Source of the DNA: Littorina saxatilis
Lineage: Eukaryota > Mollusca > Gastropoda > Littorinimorpha > Littorinidae
Direction of reading: 5' to 3'
Assembly: GCF_037325665.1 (NCBI RefSeq)
Contig: NC_090253.1
Location: forward strand, 37,152,894 to 37,216,893
DNA length: 64,000 nucleotides
In this document: positions 38,001 to 53,000 of the stretch, piece after piece
How positions within the stretch are numbered: the stretch's first letter is position 1
Layout: each line of letters starts with the position of its first letter
Program-made: the position numbers and the translations under genes
The notes under the pieces: generated by a model
Told to the model about the DNA's origin: nothing
Database searches by the model: none
What the model saw: the letters and a program-made list of their open reading frames with translations, nothing else

Positions 38001-41000
38001 AGCTACGAAGCCGGAATGTAATGGGAGTGTTCCCGCTCCTAGATGTCTTCTTTTATGCCCTCACATTGAATTCATTAGGGCATGTCTCCTTTTCCAAGCA
38101 AGCTGCTTTAGTGAACCACCAATATGACAAGTAGGCACACACTAACACAAACATCAATAAATATACACTCAAAAATCTCTTATTCACAAATCACCTAAGA
38201 ACAGTAAGCTTACAACAAGAAGAAGAAGACAACATTATCTTAAAATTTTTTAATTTTTTTTTAATTTTGAGCAATATGTTTCTTTTTTCTCTTATTTGTA
38301 GCATGGCATATCCATCTCTGCTGCTTTCAAAGTTGCCACAAAGAACCAGCGACTTGAGGGAGAAACAGCAACTGATAATGTATGATGTTGGGTGCAAGCT
38401 GCACAAGCATTTGAAAAACCGCATGAGCAACTTGGTGGAGCAGTTCCGATTCTCAGTGCCTGCCTTCCATCGTTTTGCACACAACATGCCTTGCCAGGTA
38501 AGCATATGATATATGTATTTCATTTTATGCCTCATGAATCTTCTGAATGAATTTAAAACTCTTTGGTGAGAAAAAAAGCCTTGAGAGTTACAGAACTGTT
38601 CTGTGATGCTGGTGTTAATAATTAATTGATTGTCCCTGCTCTGCACATTTCTCTGCTCTGCACACTTTGCCTGCTCTGCGCATTTCCCTATTGTGTGTGT
38701 GTGAGTGTACTCTCACATACTTTTCCTTTTTGATGTGTCACGGACATGAAGATAAGATGCTAGAATTATGTTTTAAAATGATATCTTTGGTACATTATGA
38801 ATTTTGTTTAGGTTTGTTCAAAACTATAACAGATTTAAATGTTTTTGATGTACAGTGGTATGTCTATCTAACGTCTTTGAAAATGTAACCGAAATTCGGT
38901 TATATGGAGGGAACGTAACATAGAGGATTGTTTTGTTATGTCCGGGTCTGTCAATGATCCGGAATGACATTGGTGTTTTGATTGATGCCGCCCACAAAGT
39001 AATGTTATTCTTTCCTTAAACGATTATGGTAACCTGTTTTCTATTCAATTAATTACCAACACAGTTTTCTTGCTTGTTTAATGAAGCCCCGTAACTACTC
39101 ATGGGTTAAAGGTTTGAAATAGACAAACTGAGGTTGAACGAAAGCATGCGGTCCTAGCATGCACATCAATGTCGATACCACACACGATACCCAGCAACGA
39201 TTTCGTTAAAAACAAAGAAAAGTGTCCCAAAGGCAAGGAACAAAGCGAATAAGAACCGCGGCAGTGTGTTGAAAATGATGTAAAATTGTAGCCAAAAGCG
39301 TCAGTTTTCACGATGAAACTTGACTCACTCATTCAAGGGACAACTGCACTACTGTGTGTCCACAGAGTTGAGTAATTTAGGACACTCCACTACTCACCTT
39401 CAAACTTCACTGACGGGATTCTGAGGATAATCTATTGTATGTCGCGTCATTCGGTCATGGATCGGGAAAAACCAAGAACAGTTCCAGATTTCAAAACCCA
39501 TATTCGTCGGCCGCCATTGTTAGCTAGACCAAAAATGTTTACACACGCTTTGCATACCTACATCGCAAAATTTCATGACATCACCAGAACTTTCGATTTT
39601 GGTTCGATGTTCGGATTGCTTTCATAACGTTTCTGTAACTTTGCGTGTTTAAAAGGTAGTAGTTCCTGCACAGTTCTTTGCAAAATGAAGCAGACATCTG
39701 GTGAATGACCTTTATCTATTCAAAATAAAGTAATGACCTGAAATAGAAATGAAAAACCATGGCTTCAGCCGTTAAGGTGCCGCAGGATTTCAGCACGTGT
39801 TTGTGTCCGTAACGCTTACTCGCTCGACTGGAGATATAAGTTAGAGTAAATCAAACCCGTGATAATTTTGGGAAAAGTTGTAGTCCATGTATGGACGGCC
39901 CTATGTCGTATTAGAGAGGGGGGACGTAATATGGAGGTGAGAAATACTAAGACGAAGAAGGAGAACAAATTCGTCAGAGAAAAGTCGGTCGTAATATTGA
40001 AGGCCCTAGCTGTAAAAGAGAGGGGTGGTAAAGGGAGGTACCACTGTATATCTGTAATGATCCTGATAATACATAATTCTGCTCTAAAATCTTTGCGATA
40101 AAAATTACAAGTTCAGTGGCAGAGATGTTTGAAGCAGTTCAACTTTACATTGTTAGAACCCATTTGTTTCTGCAAGATGAAAGTTAGATTGACAAGATGG
40201 AGATGGAGCCTGAAACTGTATCCTGAATGCTTGAGACGCTCAGTCATTAGCTCTATCAGGTACACTGATCCTCCTTCTCATTTAGTCAAGTTTCTCGTGA
40301 CAAACATTGGGTATTTAATGTCTTGTAATTGTTATTCCTGTTTCAGCTTACCTATGGTCAGAGGTGCACTGTTGGAGCTGGTCTCTGTGATGGTGAGGGA
40401 ATGGAGCGTGTTTGGAGCTACTTGCGAAAATTTGCACCAGCTTCCAAACAGATGGCCATGGGCAGCAGAGAAGATCTGCTGAATGACGCTCTTTTTGCAT
40501 ACTCTAGAAAAAGCTTTTCAAGGCTAGGTTTGTGTAACTCTTAATAGTTAATGTTCATGGTATTAGTATTTGTGTTTTTATTTGTTTCCTCTGCTTTTTT
40601 TGTTGTTGTTGGTGGTGGTTTTTGATACAAAAGCACCATTAAACTGGAAGAAATTATTTGTACAGTTAAGAACAGTAACTGCAGATACCATCACAAATGT
40701 AACTAATTTCCAAGTGGAATTTTTTAATGGTCAAAGTGACAATGTCTCTTTATCATTGGGAATGGTATCAAGGCATGTGTCACATTAAATACCATTCTCT
40801 ACAAAAAAGGCTATTTGACTCAAGCAATTCATAGCGCCCTGGCTTTGTTATTAGTTTTTTGTTATCAGGCTGGTTTCACTTTCAAACCAATTGCGCGGGG
40901 ATTTCTGTATTTCCCAGTCATCATTCAGTACAGGCACTAGGCATTTCAAATTGTACCACCTGTGTGTGCAAATGCATGCACAAGGATCCTTCTAGTTTTA

Positions 41001-44000
41001 CTTTCATGGGCTGAAACTCACACATAAACTCATATTTTGTGCATGAGTGGATTTTTACATATATGACTGATTTTTACCCTGCTATTCAAGCAGCCATAGG
41101 CTGATTTCAGCGGATACATTCTTGTTATTTTCTATTTCTATAACGCACCAAACTCTGACATGGATTTCAAGATCTTTTCTGTGTGTACTTGGTCTTGTGC
41201 TTATGTGTACACATAAAAGGAGTATGCATTCAAAGGTCTGCTTAATATTTGACTTGGGAGATCTGAAAAATAACAACCTTCAACCAATTAGACGCAGTAG
41301 GGATTTGAAGCTTCTGCGTGAGAGGTCAGGGTCTTATCCACTAGGCCTCTGTGTCTGGCACACATTGAGTAACCAATGTCGGCATTACAGATCCAAAGTT
41401 TAGAGCAAATGTTCAGGGGTTGAGGAACACTTGAGAAGCTTGCACCAATACTTTTGATTGCAGCAGCCCTCATGGCAGGATTACAAAGCATGTAGGGGAT
41501 ATATTGTCTGATTGCATGAACAAAATGTCTTGGTGTGTTTGTTTCCATCTTATTTTTGGTTCTCTTGCCGTTTTAGTGTTGTTATTTTTGTTTTGTTTAC
41601 TTTACACTTCAATATTTGCTTATTACTTTTGTTTGCTTTGTTCTAATTGCTTAGGAAAAAAGCTGTTGAGGCAGATGGAAACTGCAGCCAGAATGAAGCA
41701 AAGGTCACAGTCTGACTTCCAGGGCATTGAGCAGGAACTGAAGGGCCACCCAGACATAGGTAGGTGCTGTCAGCTCCAATGCTTTCATTCAAAAGTAAGG
41801 TCGTTATTTGGTCTTGATGGTTATAAAAATATGTTCAGTTCTGTTAGGGTGTTCTGGCTTGATATGGGCTTTTTTCATCTGCAAGCTGTACAGGCCTTTA
41901 CTTGTTGATAATTGACTCAGTATTGAGAAGCGTGTTGTTCTCTTGTAATTTGACTTGTCATTTTGATTCCAAGATAATTGCAAAGTAGTTTGACAATAAT
42001 TTTTTTATTTTATTTATTTTGTTGTTGTTGCTTTCAGCTGGTACTTCAAAGGACTGGTTGACAGCTTTGCAAAAGGATTGTACCTCACAACCCAGCGTCA
42101 GAGGTGAGCATGTAAGAAACCATAAATAAGTGAATGGTTCAAGAACTGTTGTGGTCTTTCTGGATGATTTTTAGAAACATTGTGAATTAAAATTTAAAAG
42201 GCATTACTGCAAAGAACTTTATGTTTTATTGTAATTCAATCAAGTTTGCGTTTTAATGAAACAGATTTTGTGATTGGTCAAAATGCCCAAACTCATGAAA
42301 AATTACCGGTCATTAATTGTCGATAACCACTCGCTAAAAAATCCATTAACAACCTGCTGGCGAGGCGCATTGATACAGCCTCAACTAGTCTCGGTTAGCT
42401 TTGAGGGTCATTTTACAAGGAAATATGAAGGCCAGCGAAATACCAAGACCATTTATATGCGAAGTGATGACGTCGAATACGTGACGTAAGTTGATGCATG
42501 AATTCTTCCGGATTACGTCAGTCAATTCCAAAGATCGCTTTTGTGATGAAAAGAATGTGTTTTGAGTTTGCTGTCAAAAAACCTGTCAAAAAAGAAGGGA
42601 AAATGTATGTGAAAGAAAACAAAACAGGAGCAGAGTGATAATATAGGAATACAGAGACATATTTCTTGGGACTTGACCCTGGCAGGTAGGTGGACTGAAA
42701 GTAGTGTGTGAACAGAACGGAACCAATTCTGTCTGTTTACCATCGCATGAAAGCAGGAAAGAGATCGTCGTCAGATTGAATTACAATAACATTAACATGC
42801 TTCCATTTGAAACTTCTCAGTCTTCATCTTCATCCATCGGGCTTCAATTAGCTTTGGTCAGGCGTCAATATGACGACCTCGAAGTTTCAAATGGAAGCAT
42901 GTTTGTGTGTAATTAAAGTGCCTTTTTCAGAAAAGATGTTGTGTTAATGATAAAAGGGAAATTTGTCACAGAAAAATTTGTGAAAGTTTATCAATATCTT
43001 TGCATTCTTTGTCCATTTTAGTTGATATATAAATAGAGAATACTACATAGCTTGCTGTGTCGTACCAGATTTACACAAGTTGTTTTTTTTAAATATTGAA
43101 CTGCGAGTGAAAGCGAGCTGTTCACTATTTGAAAAAGCAACGAGTGTAAATCTGGTACGAAACGGCCAGCCATCTAGTATTCTGTTTATCTTGCATACTG
43201 TACTTACGTGTATTTGACTGAAAATATCCTGCAGTCGAGGCAGCTAAATTGAAGATGCTTGTTTTGCAACCTTGATCTCTTCTAAAGCCTCGTGCAGTCT
43301 ATTACGTCAAAGCAAAGAAACGTCACTGTGAAAGTGTGGCGTGATGTGTTCTAAAAATTCATTGAGGGTAATTAGCGAGCGCAAATTCTTTAGTTCTATA
43401 ATGACGTTTGTCTCGGTGACTTTGAAATCATAAGCAGTCGAAATACAGGTCCCTGCCAGACTTGCTTGACATGACCTCATTTTCATGATATACACACGTG
43501 TGATTTGAACGATTATTATCTCACGGGTGTCTCTCTCAGGAATGTAGGATAAAAAAAATATTTAAAAAATGTATATGTTGTCATTTGTAGGTGATGCAAA
43601 GCTGACATTGAGGGAGGAGTATGCATACACCATTGTGCAAGTTGCAGAAAAACGGTAAGTATGTAGAGACGGTGAAGAAAAAGTACAAATAAGTTTTGAA
43701 GAAAAAGATTACAACTGAAAAAATCGTCTGGTTAAAAGCCCTTGTGTGTCAATTTTACTGAACACCAGTGATTGACACACATTTTTGTTTAAGCTAGTCC
43801 TTTATTTCTGTGATAATAACATAGTAATGTAATTAAATACATTTAAGAACACAAAGATAAATCTACTTGTTAATTTGTTCTTTGTTGCAGAGCTGAACTG
43901 CAAACAAGTGAATCAGAGAACACAAAAGAGAAACTTTCTGCAGACATTGAAAGGTGGGTCGAATGTGTTGCAAACCTTTTTTAACAATTTTTTTTTAGGG

Positions 44001-47000
44001 TTCAAGGCATTTTTAGAACTTGTATTGACACGGACAGTGGGCTAGTGGATAAGATGTCTACCCCCCAAGTAGAAGGTCTTGGGTTCGACAAAGTATGTAC
44101 AGACCTGCTAGTGCCTTATACCCCTTCGTGTGTACACACAAGCACAACACCAAGGGCGCATTGAAAAGATCATATAACCTATGTCGGAGTTGTGTGGATT
44201 ATAGAAACGTGAAACTTCCAGCATGCATCCCCTGAAAGAGGCGTATGGCTGCCTAAATGGCATACAGGGAAAGGCCCACGCATGCACAAAAAAAACAACA
44301 AGTGTTTCAGCACATGAATTCAGAAGAAGAAGAATCTTTTATTGGAACTAATATACCCAACCAACCACCCAACCCCTTCTTTCAAACTTGTGTGGCAGAT
44401 TTGATTAAAACCGGGGGCTGCCAGGGGATTGTGCAGGATGTTTCTTATTTACTCGTGATGTTGTTTGACCTCGCGTTGTGTTTTGTTTTGAGTGTAAGAA
44501 TATTTCCCGTTTCCCTCTCTTATCCCCGATGCAGTAGACTCTAGTTTTCAACTCTCATACGGCCAACGGCCTCTCTCTTGCCAACGAATGTAGCCCACAC
44601 CGTGGTTGTACAGTTTAAAACATCATTTTTATTCTACAAGTGCATGAAATCAAAACATGCCACTTTCACGCAGACTCGTCACTTCACAACTATCTCTGTC
44701 GTGTCTCAGTACTGTCGCTGACTGTCGTTTACACAAGGGGGGTGATTATCAGGTTCCCGATTGACAAGGAACTTATTCAGACTTAAAGTCTTTATAACAG
44801 AACTCCCGATTAACAAGGAGCTATTTAGTGCATGAGATACTATCACTATCAGATTCCCGATTGGCAAGGAATTTATACAAACGTTATAACAAAACTCCCG
44901 ATTGACAAGGAGCTATTTAGTGCATGAGATGCTATCAGATTCCCGATTGGCAAGGAATTTATACAAGCGTTATAACAGAACTCCCGATTGACAAGGAGCT
45001 ATTTAGTGTAGACTGCAAGGTTCCTAGTTCACAAAGAATGATTAAACAAGTTTAACAACAGATCTAAGCAATTAAATCCTTACGGTTAGTACTGAATGAA
45101 GGCCGGCTTCCGATTAACGAAGAAGTCGGCTAAGGTTTACTTTTCCCGGTTAACAAGGAATTTAGTTAAAGTTAAATGACTCCCGATTAACAAAGAGTGC
45201 CGCGCACTTGAAATCCAAAACATTATATAGACCTCAAATCTTTGGACTATTTCGCATAATCATGCGCTACAGTGAACTCTGACCCTGAATCACTAACTTC
45301 CGGCAAATAATCCGGTTCTTCTTCAATTTATACTACTCTATTTTCCGCTAACCGTCGTTAAACAACCATGTCCGTAAGGGACTATTATCCTAAAGAAACT
45401 TATCATTTTATCAAACAACTCCCGCACATCGATACTAACAGATTAGCAGCTGGTCGTCTGCAACAAAGTCACGTCTGCTTGAAGCGTCAGTGCTAAGCTG
45501 TTCTAAAAGCTAGCATCGTGCGTCGTAAATTACGTCACATAAAAGATGGCGTCAAGTGCATGCGTACCAATGAAGTCACTCAAACACGCGCACGCACGCT
45601 GAATATTATTACGTGGGCTGTAAGGCTATTCCCTCACAATCCCCACCACTCAAATTCAATGTCATTTTGTTAACAATTAATTGAATAAAATTGCAAGAGA
45701 TCATCTGGAACACATACTAAATATTTCTTACTAGTGCCCTCGAAATGTCCTCGGGCAAACTTATCATTATCCATGCGATAATTATTGTCTCTTTGGTTGA
45801 ACTGACTTCAACCACAAGCTATCTAACCTGGCCAGCGCTAAAGCTAAATGCATTATTGTCCGTGCTGGCCGGTCAAGAGTATCGAAACTCGTAAATGTTA
45901 TAACTTCTCAGTTCGCCGAATGCATGGCGACGTCGACGACCCACAGAAGGTTAGAGGTGTGTGATGACGGCGGCATTGCTGACCCACAGAAGGTTAGAGG
46001 TGAGTGATGATGGCTGCATTGCTGACCCACAGAAGGTTAGAGGTGAGTGATGATGGCTGCATTGCTGACCCACAGAAGGTTAGAGGTGAGTGATGATGGC
46101 TGCGTTGCTGACCCACAGAAGGTTAGAGGTGAGTGATGATAGCGGCGTTGCTGACCCACAGAAGGTTAGAGGTGAGTGATGATGGCGGCATTGCTGACCC
46201 ACAGGAGGTTAGAGGTGAGTGATGATGGCTGCATTGCTGACCCACAGAAGGTTAGAGGTGAGTGATGATGGCTGCATTGCTGACCCACAGAAGGTTAGAG
46301 GTGAGTGATGATGGCTGCATTGATGACCCACAGAAGGTTACGGACTTGCTGTGACACCGGTTTTGCAGGGGAGGGTGTCGCATTACCCATCCACCGGGAG
46401 CCAATGACGTTATGCGACTAATGTTCTTTGTAGTTAGACAGCGGGGTGGTTAGCAGGCATCTTCTTCTTCTTTCAACCAGTTGGCCGGTTAGCGGGTTAG
46501 CAGGTTATTATGTTATCATGAAATCCACCCCCTTACCCCTTTCTGGACTGAAAACCCCGACATGAAATGTCTGGTTGATGAGGAACTTCCTGCTTGCTTT
46601 AAGAGCCTCCATCGTCTGTCCCACCCGCTGGCCCATGCCAACCAGCCGAGTTTCCCACCTATCACTCTGGGCGTGGGTAGTGGGCAGCTGGACGGGGAAA
46701 TTAGCGGTGGGTAAATTGTAACTGGGGAGCTGTGGCTGGGGGGGAGGGGGGCTGTAGTATCCGAAATCGGCTAGCATTTCCTCCACCTCCCTCTCTTTCC
46801 TCCTCTCCTCCGCTGTCCTTATCCCCGCTACCCTCATTCTTTGCTCCCTCGCCTCTCTCTTCTTTCTTTCGAAAGGGGAAATTGGGGGGTGGGATTGCAG
46901 GCGGCGACCCTCCTCCTTTTTCTCTTCTTCTACAGTCGTGATTAAGAGACGGGGATGGGTTGAGAACACATGCCCTCTGAGGCTCTTCCCCGTCTTAAAG

Positions 47001-50000
47001 ACCTCCCCGCAGTTCGGGCAGACACGCATCTGACAGAATAAAAGTAAAAATTTAATCATAAAGGGGCAAACGAATTTCTGACAGGACTGGGGCAGAAAAT
47101 CGGTACTATGGGGTCAGGCTAACGGGGGGGGGGGGGGGGGGGGGGGTCTACCACAGCGATAATAGTCTATTTCCCCTTTTCTTTACCATTCCCTAAGCCT
47201 TCTCCACCCCTCTGTACTGTTTAAGGTCATCCTTATGCACCCACACAGAGGGACACCCCTCTTTATACTGCAAGAGCACGGAACTGTAACCCTTCACCGC
47301 CATTACCTGGTAGGGACCCGTCCACCCGGTGCCTAACTTCTGATTGGCCTTGGGGGGGTACCACCTCCACACCAGGGACCCTACTTCATAGTTCCTTCTT
47401 TTACAGTTCCTGTCATAGGACTTTTTCTGCCTACTGGCGCTACTCTTCACGTTCTCTCGAACGAACTCAAAAGCCCGCTCCAACCCTTCCCGTAACCACT
47501 CCACATAATTATTGGCTAGGGCAATCCCTCTTCGTTTCCCCCGGGGCCGGACCCACGACCATCCCGATAGGAAGAGTGACCTCACGCCCAAACATTAGCA
47601 GGTTAGGGGAACACTTAGTGGACTGCTGCTGGGAAGCCCTATAGGCCATAAGAACGAAAGGTATGTGATCGTCCCAGTCACTCCGTTGCTCATTAACCAA
47701 GATGGCTAACAGCTGTTGTAACGTCTGGTTAAACCTTTCTACGAGCCCGTCGCTTTGCGGTCGGTAAGGCGTAGTCCTTGTCTTGTCAATGTCCAGTAAG
47801 TCACACATGCATCCAAACAGCACACTTTCAAATTCCCTCCCTTGGTCTGTATGGATGGAATTAGGAATGCCAAACCGGCTTATGAACTCTGTGACCAGCT
47901 TATCGGCCACTGCCTGGGCCGTATGATTCTCTAGGGGGTAGGCCTCCACCCACTTGGTAAAGTAGTCTGTCACTACCATGATATACTCGTTACCGTGATT
48001 GCTCATCGGCAAAGGGCCTACAATATCAATGGCTATTTTGTCCATAGGGGATCCCACGTTTACGTGTTGTAATGGTTCTTTCCCCCTCCCAGGACCAGGT
48101 TTCTTTCTCGCGCAAGGGATGCATTCCGCACACCATCTCGCAACATCACTATGCATCCCTGGCCAATAGGCCACTTGCTTGACTCTAGACAACGTTTTGT
48201 CACGTCCAAAATGACTAGACGATCTAACGTCATGTGTCATTCTCATAATGCGGTAACGCACTGCTGAAGGTGCCACTAGCACCGTGCGAGGTTCACCAGT
48301 ACCCACGGCCGCAATCCGTCGGTAAAGTATTCCCTCTATCACCCTCAAGTTATCCCACAAGTTCAACAACGACTTGACCGCCTGACTATACTGAGATGCT
48401 TCGTTCCCGCGTGGCCTTTCAACTCCGCTATTGATCAACTCGATGACCACCCGCGTCACCGGGTCCTCTGTTTGCCACTGTCTTATCTCCTCCGTTGTCC
48501 AACTATCGGACCAATCGCTTCGTAGCCCCTCTAAACATTCCAAATGATCTGACTCACTTCTCTCGGCTGCCCCGTCCGCCGCAGCGGAGTAGGCGCCCTC
48601 CCCGGACTCAATCTCTCTCACGAGATCATGTGTGCCGGGTACCTCACTATGGGTTCGGGACCCCTCTGGCGACCCGATAGTACCCGTAGCTACCCCCGTT
48701 CCTGCTTCCCCTTCCGAGTGAACAGAAACGTCACCCTGCGGACACGAACCTTCTCCTAGACTCTTCTCTAGAGATTCCCCTGTGCCCACAAAGTACCCAG
48801 GTGGAAGGCAAAACTCGCTAGGTGCCAAAACAAACTCATCCTCGTCCCACGAAGCAGATTTACTCTGAGAGCTTCCCTGACCATCCCGCTTTTCTTTTCC
48901 TTCCCCTGTTTTATGTTGAGAGCGAGTAACCATTTGGTGTTTAACGGGAGGCGATTCCTCACGTCCTTTTTCTGCGACGGATACCCCAGTTACGTCCCTT
49001 GCTTCATGCTGGGCAGATTTACTCTGAGTAACCTGATTTCCGTCTATGCCTGTTCTTTGAACAACCTCGGCAGGGGTTGCGGCGTTTGACCCGCTTTCTC
49101 CCTCCTTTGCATCTTGTTTCACTACATGCACATGCGTGCTCTCGCCTACGCACTCTGAACAGTTGTCTCGTTTGCATGCACGATAAGGCTTGCGTGACAT
49201 TGCGTCTGAATTGCCATGTAGTGTGCCTTTGCGATATTCCATGTCAAAATCATATGAGTCTAGCGTAGCTATCCACCTGGCGACCATACCCTCTGGGTTC
49301 TTAAAATTCCTAAGCCACCGTAAGGAACTGTGGTCCGTTCGTACGAGGAATTTCCTACCTGCCAAGTAATGGCGAAAGTGTTTCACGAACGTGACCACTG
49401 CGTATAGCTCACGATACGTGACACAGTACCTACGCCTGCTGGGACATAGAGTTTTGCTCGCATAGGCAATCACCTTCTCTTCCCCATCCTGTACCTGGCT
49501 AAGCACTGCTCCCACTGACCATCCCGATGCGTCGGTGTCTAACACAAACGTTCCCTCTCTACGAGGATAAGCCAACACTGGGGCCATGATCAATGCTTCC
49601 TTAAGCTGCTCGAATGCCCTCTGGCAGTCGTCACCCCATACAAAGATAGCTCGCTTTTTGGTCAAACTCGTGAGAGGCACAGCCTTGTCGGCAAAGTCTC
49701 TAATGAACTTCCTGTAATACGAGGCTAGCCCCAAGAAACTTCTAACCTCCGTCACCGTAGTGGGAGTAGGCCAATCTCTGACTGCCTCTATCTTTGCTTC
49801 GTCACACTTTATCCCTTCTTCAGAGATCACATGCCCGAGAAAGGACACTTCCTTTTGATACAACTGACACTTAGCAGCCTTCAACCTCAAGTTCGCCCTC
49901 TGGAATCTTTGAAATACCCTCCTCAGATTTTCCAGGTGGTCTTCCTCGCTCTTTCCCATAACCACTATGTCATCCACGTATACCAAAACCCTGTCAAAAC

Positions 50001-53000
50001 CTACTCCTTGGAGCGTTAACTCCATGAGTCTCTGAAAGGTCGAACAGCTGTTGCACAAGCCAAAAGGTAACACCTTGAACTGGTAATGACCCACATGCGT
50101 ACTGAAAGCTGTCTTTTCCTTGTCACTATCCTTCATTTCAACTTGGAAATAGCCCTGTGCCATGTCTAAGGTAGAAAACCATTTGCTACCCGCCAAGAGA
50201 TCGAGTGACTCGTCTATTCTAGGCAGAGGATAAGCGTCCTTCTTTGTCAACGCATTGAGCTTTCTGAAATCAACACAGAAACGTACGCTACCGTCTTTCT
50301 TCTTCACTAGAACCACGGGGGCAGCCCAAGGGCTTTCACTTGGCTCTATCACATCCGCTTCACACATTTTCCTCACCTCTTCCTCGATCACCTCTCTCTG
50401 CGCTATGGGGGGTCTACGAGGGGGGATTTTGACTGGTCTGTTTCCTTCCACATTGATTTCGTGCTTGGTCCTTCCGGACCGTCCTAACTGCCCTGTGGTC
50501 TCGTAAAAGACTTCTCGAAACTCACTCACTAAACCCAGTAACTTTTCTTTGGTTGGGGCGCTCACTCCCCCGTCTACCTTTCCCATCATGTCTGTCAATG
50601 GCGCTGATAGCCCCACACCATCTTTCTCTCTTCTACTATCGTGACTCTCTTTCTCAATGTCCCTGTTTTCCACCTGCTCTACTGCTTGAATAGAGGCTAC
50701 CATCATTCCCCCTTCTAGATGCATCTCATGTTCAGAAAAGTTCGAAATCGGAACGTAAATTCCCTCGCTCCCGACAGATACCATCGCCCTAGGCACCTCC
50801 ATACCCGGGTGCTTGTTAGCCTGACGTAGGGGTTCTATGAGTCCCTCCCGTTTTCCTGTCCAATCTCCCGTTACCATAGCCCTGACCAACCTTTCGCTAT
50901 TGGGGGGTATGTTCACTGATTCCGTGACCTTAACCCTAGCGCACGTCTGACTCGCTTCACTGATCATCTGCACCGCCCGGCCGTGAATATGCAAGGTACC
51001 CTTACCAAAATCAAGAGAGGTAGCATTCTTTTTCAGAAAATCCATCCCCAGTATGCCCTGAGCCCCTTTGATCTCTCCCACTACCATCTGGGTCCTGAAC
51101 TTTTGCCCATCGATGCTCATAGAGAATCGGCCTTTTCCCTGAACTCCCAAAGGATCGCCGTTTGCCATGCTCAAACGATTGCTAACTGGGTTAAGCTTGG
51201 GTCTCCTATCTCCCATAGCTTCAAAAACTTCCGCCGAGAGAATAGTCATGCCTGCCCCTGTATCGACCAACATCTCTATCTTTTGCATGCCCACTTCGAC
51301 CGGTATTAGCCAACAGGCGCCTGCAGCTATGCTTACTCTCACGGGTGGTTGTTCTTTACTACCTTGATTGGCCTTTGCGTCTTCACGGTGGGCTGTGTTC
51401 TTGGCCTCGAACGCAACCCCATCTAGTTTAACGGCGCTGACTGAGCGTTCCCCCTTGGCTGTACCCATCCCCCTTGTCTTTCCTTCTTTCTAGGACACTG
51501 ACGAGCGAAATGTTGGGGATCACCGCAAACGAAACAGCTACCCGTCTCGGGCTTCCGTGCCCTGCCTCTCGACAACTCCTCTATTTTCTTTTCTAACATG
51601 TCCACTTTTCTACTCATGTCTTCTTCGTTTGCGTTTTCCTCTTTCCTTCCATCCCCTCCTCCTACGTATCGGATCGCTGACCCAGCGTCCTCGGGCTTTT
51701 TCAACGTCTTTTCGGGAAACCCGTTATTCTTGAAAGCTACGTATTCCCCGGCTAGCGACACTGCTTCGTCTAGGGTACTGGGGTGTCCGAACTGCACCCT
51801 CTCTCTGAGAGCCTCTTCCGACAATCCACCAATAAACTGTTCTATCAGTATGAGTTCCCTTGCCCCAGTTTCCATGTCCCTATAAGCCCTGGTAGCCAAG
51901 CGACAGAGTGCAAACCCATACTCCTCAACTGTTTCCTGATTTCTACGTCTTCTGTTGCGAAACTCGCACCTGTACGACATCACTCTCTCTTTAGGACTGA
52001 ACCTCTTTTCCAGCGCGCTGGTCAACGCAACGAAATCTCTCTTTTCTTCCTGTTGCAAATACCCCAACACCTGCTGAGCAGCCCCTCTAAGACTCAACGA
52101 CAATTGAATCCCCTTTTCTTCTTCTGTCCACTCATTCCAAGTCGACACCCCATCAAAATGTTCTAGGTAGTCATTCAAATCAATTGAGGTACCATCGTAC
52201 TTATCAGCCTGAATCGATTTCCTGCTGGCATGTTGGTAGGGTTTTTCCCTCTCTATGAATAGACCTGGGCGACGTGTTCCCTCATCTACCCTATGATTGG
52301 CTGACCCTTGACCCCGACCTGCATAAGCATGCGCATGACCGTTCTCGGCCTGTTCGCTCTCAACCTCGTACCCTGAGTCAAAAGACATGTGCATTTCGCC
52401 TTTCTGTTCATTCTCTGGATATTGTGATGGATACCTATATCTTCGTGGTGTTTCTGACCACCTAGTCTGACCTCCCCGAAGGTAACTGTCTTCCATTTCT
52501 ATTTCTCTTTCTTCTCTCCTTGCCATCGAACCCTTAGCCGTAAGAAAACTTGGTGAGAGAGCGCTCACGACTTGCCCTAGTCTTGACAAAATACCCATCT
52601 TTCTTTTGTTCAAAACAATTCAATCTTTGCGAAACCTTCGCCGAACTTCCACTAACATGAACTATATCAACTTCATAAATGGGAATGTAACAGAACTTAT
52701 TTCATAATAAGCCAACACATTTCAAATCCTGTCTGAACCTACGTCATACAAAATAGCAACAATCCCGCTTCAAATCATCGTACACACGTGTGGCAACAAT
52801 GTAGCAAATACAATGAAAAAATGTTTCTTTCTTACCTTGTTTTTCGACGTCCTTCGAAAACAAACACAGTTGGAGGCGTTTCCTCTCTTTTCTTTCTCTC
52901 TTTTTTTTTTTTTTTTTTTTTTCAACCACGGTCTGGGCTATCTGGGCTACCGTTAAATTTACTTCTACTAGATCTACTAACTTTGTTAAAATCCTGGTGC

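Noticed and set aside
45938-46340. CRISPR-like regular repeats
   Set aside because: Units are directly abutting 43-bp repeats without unique spacers, inside a eukaryotic LTR element.
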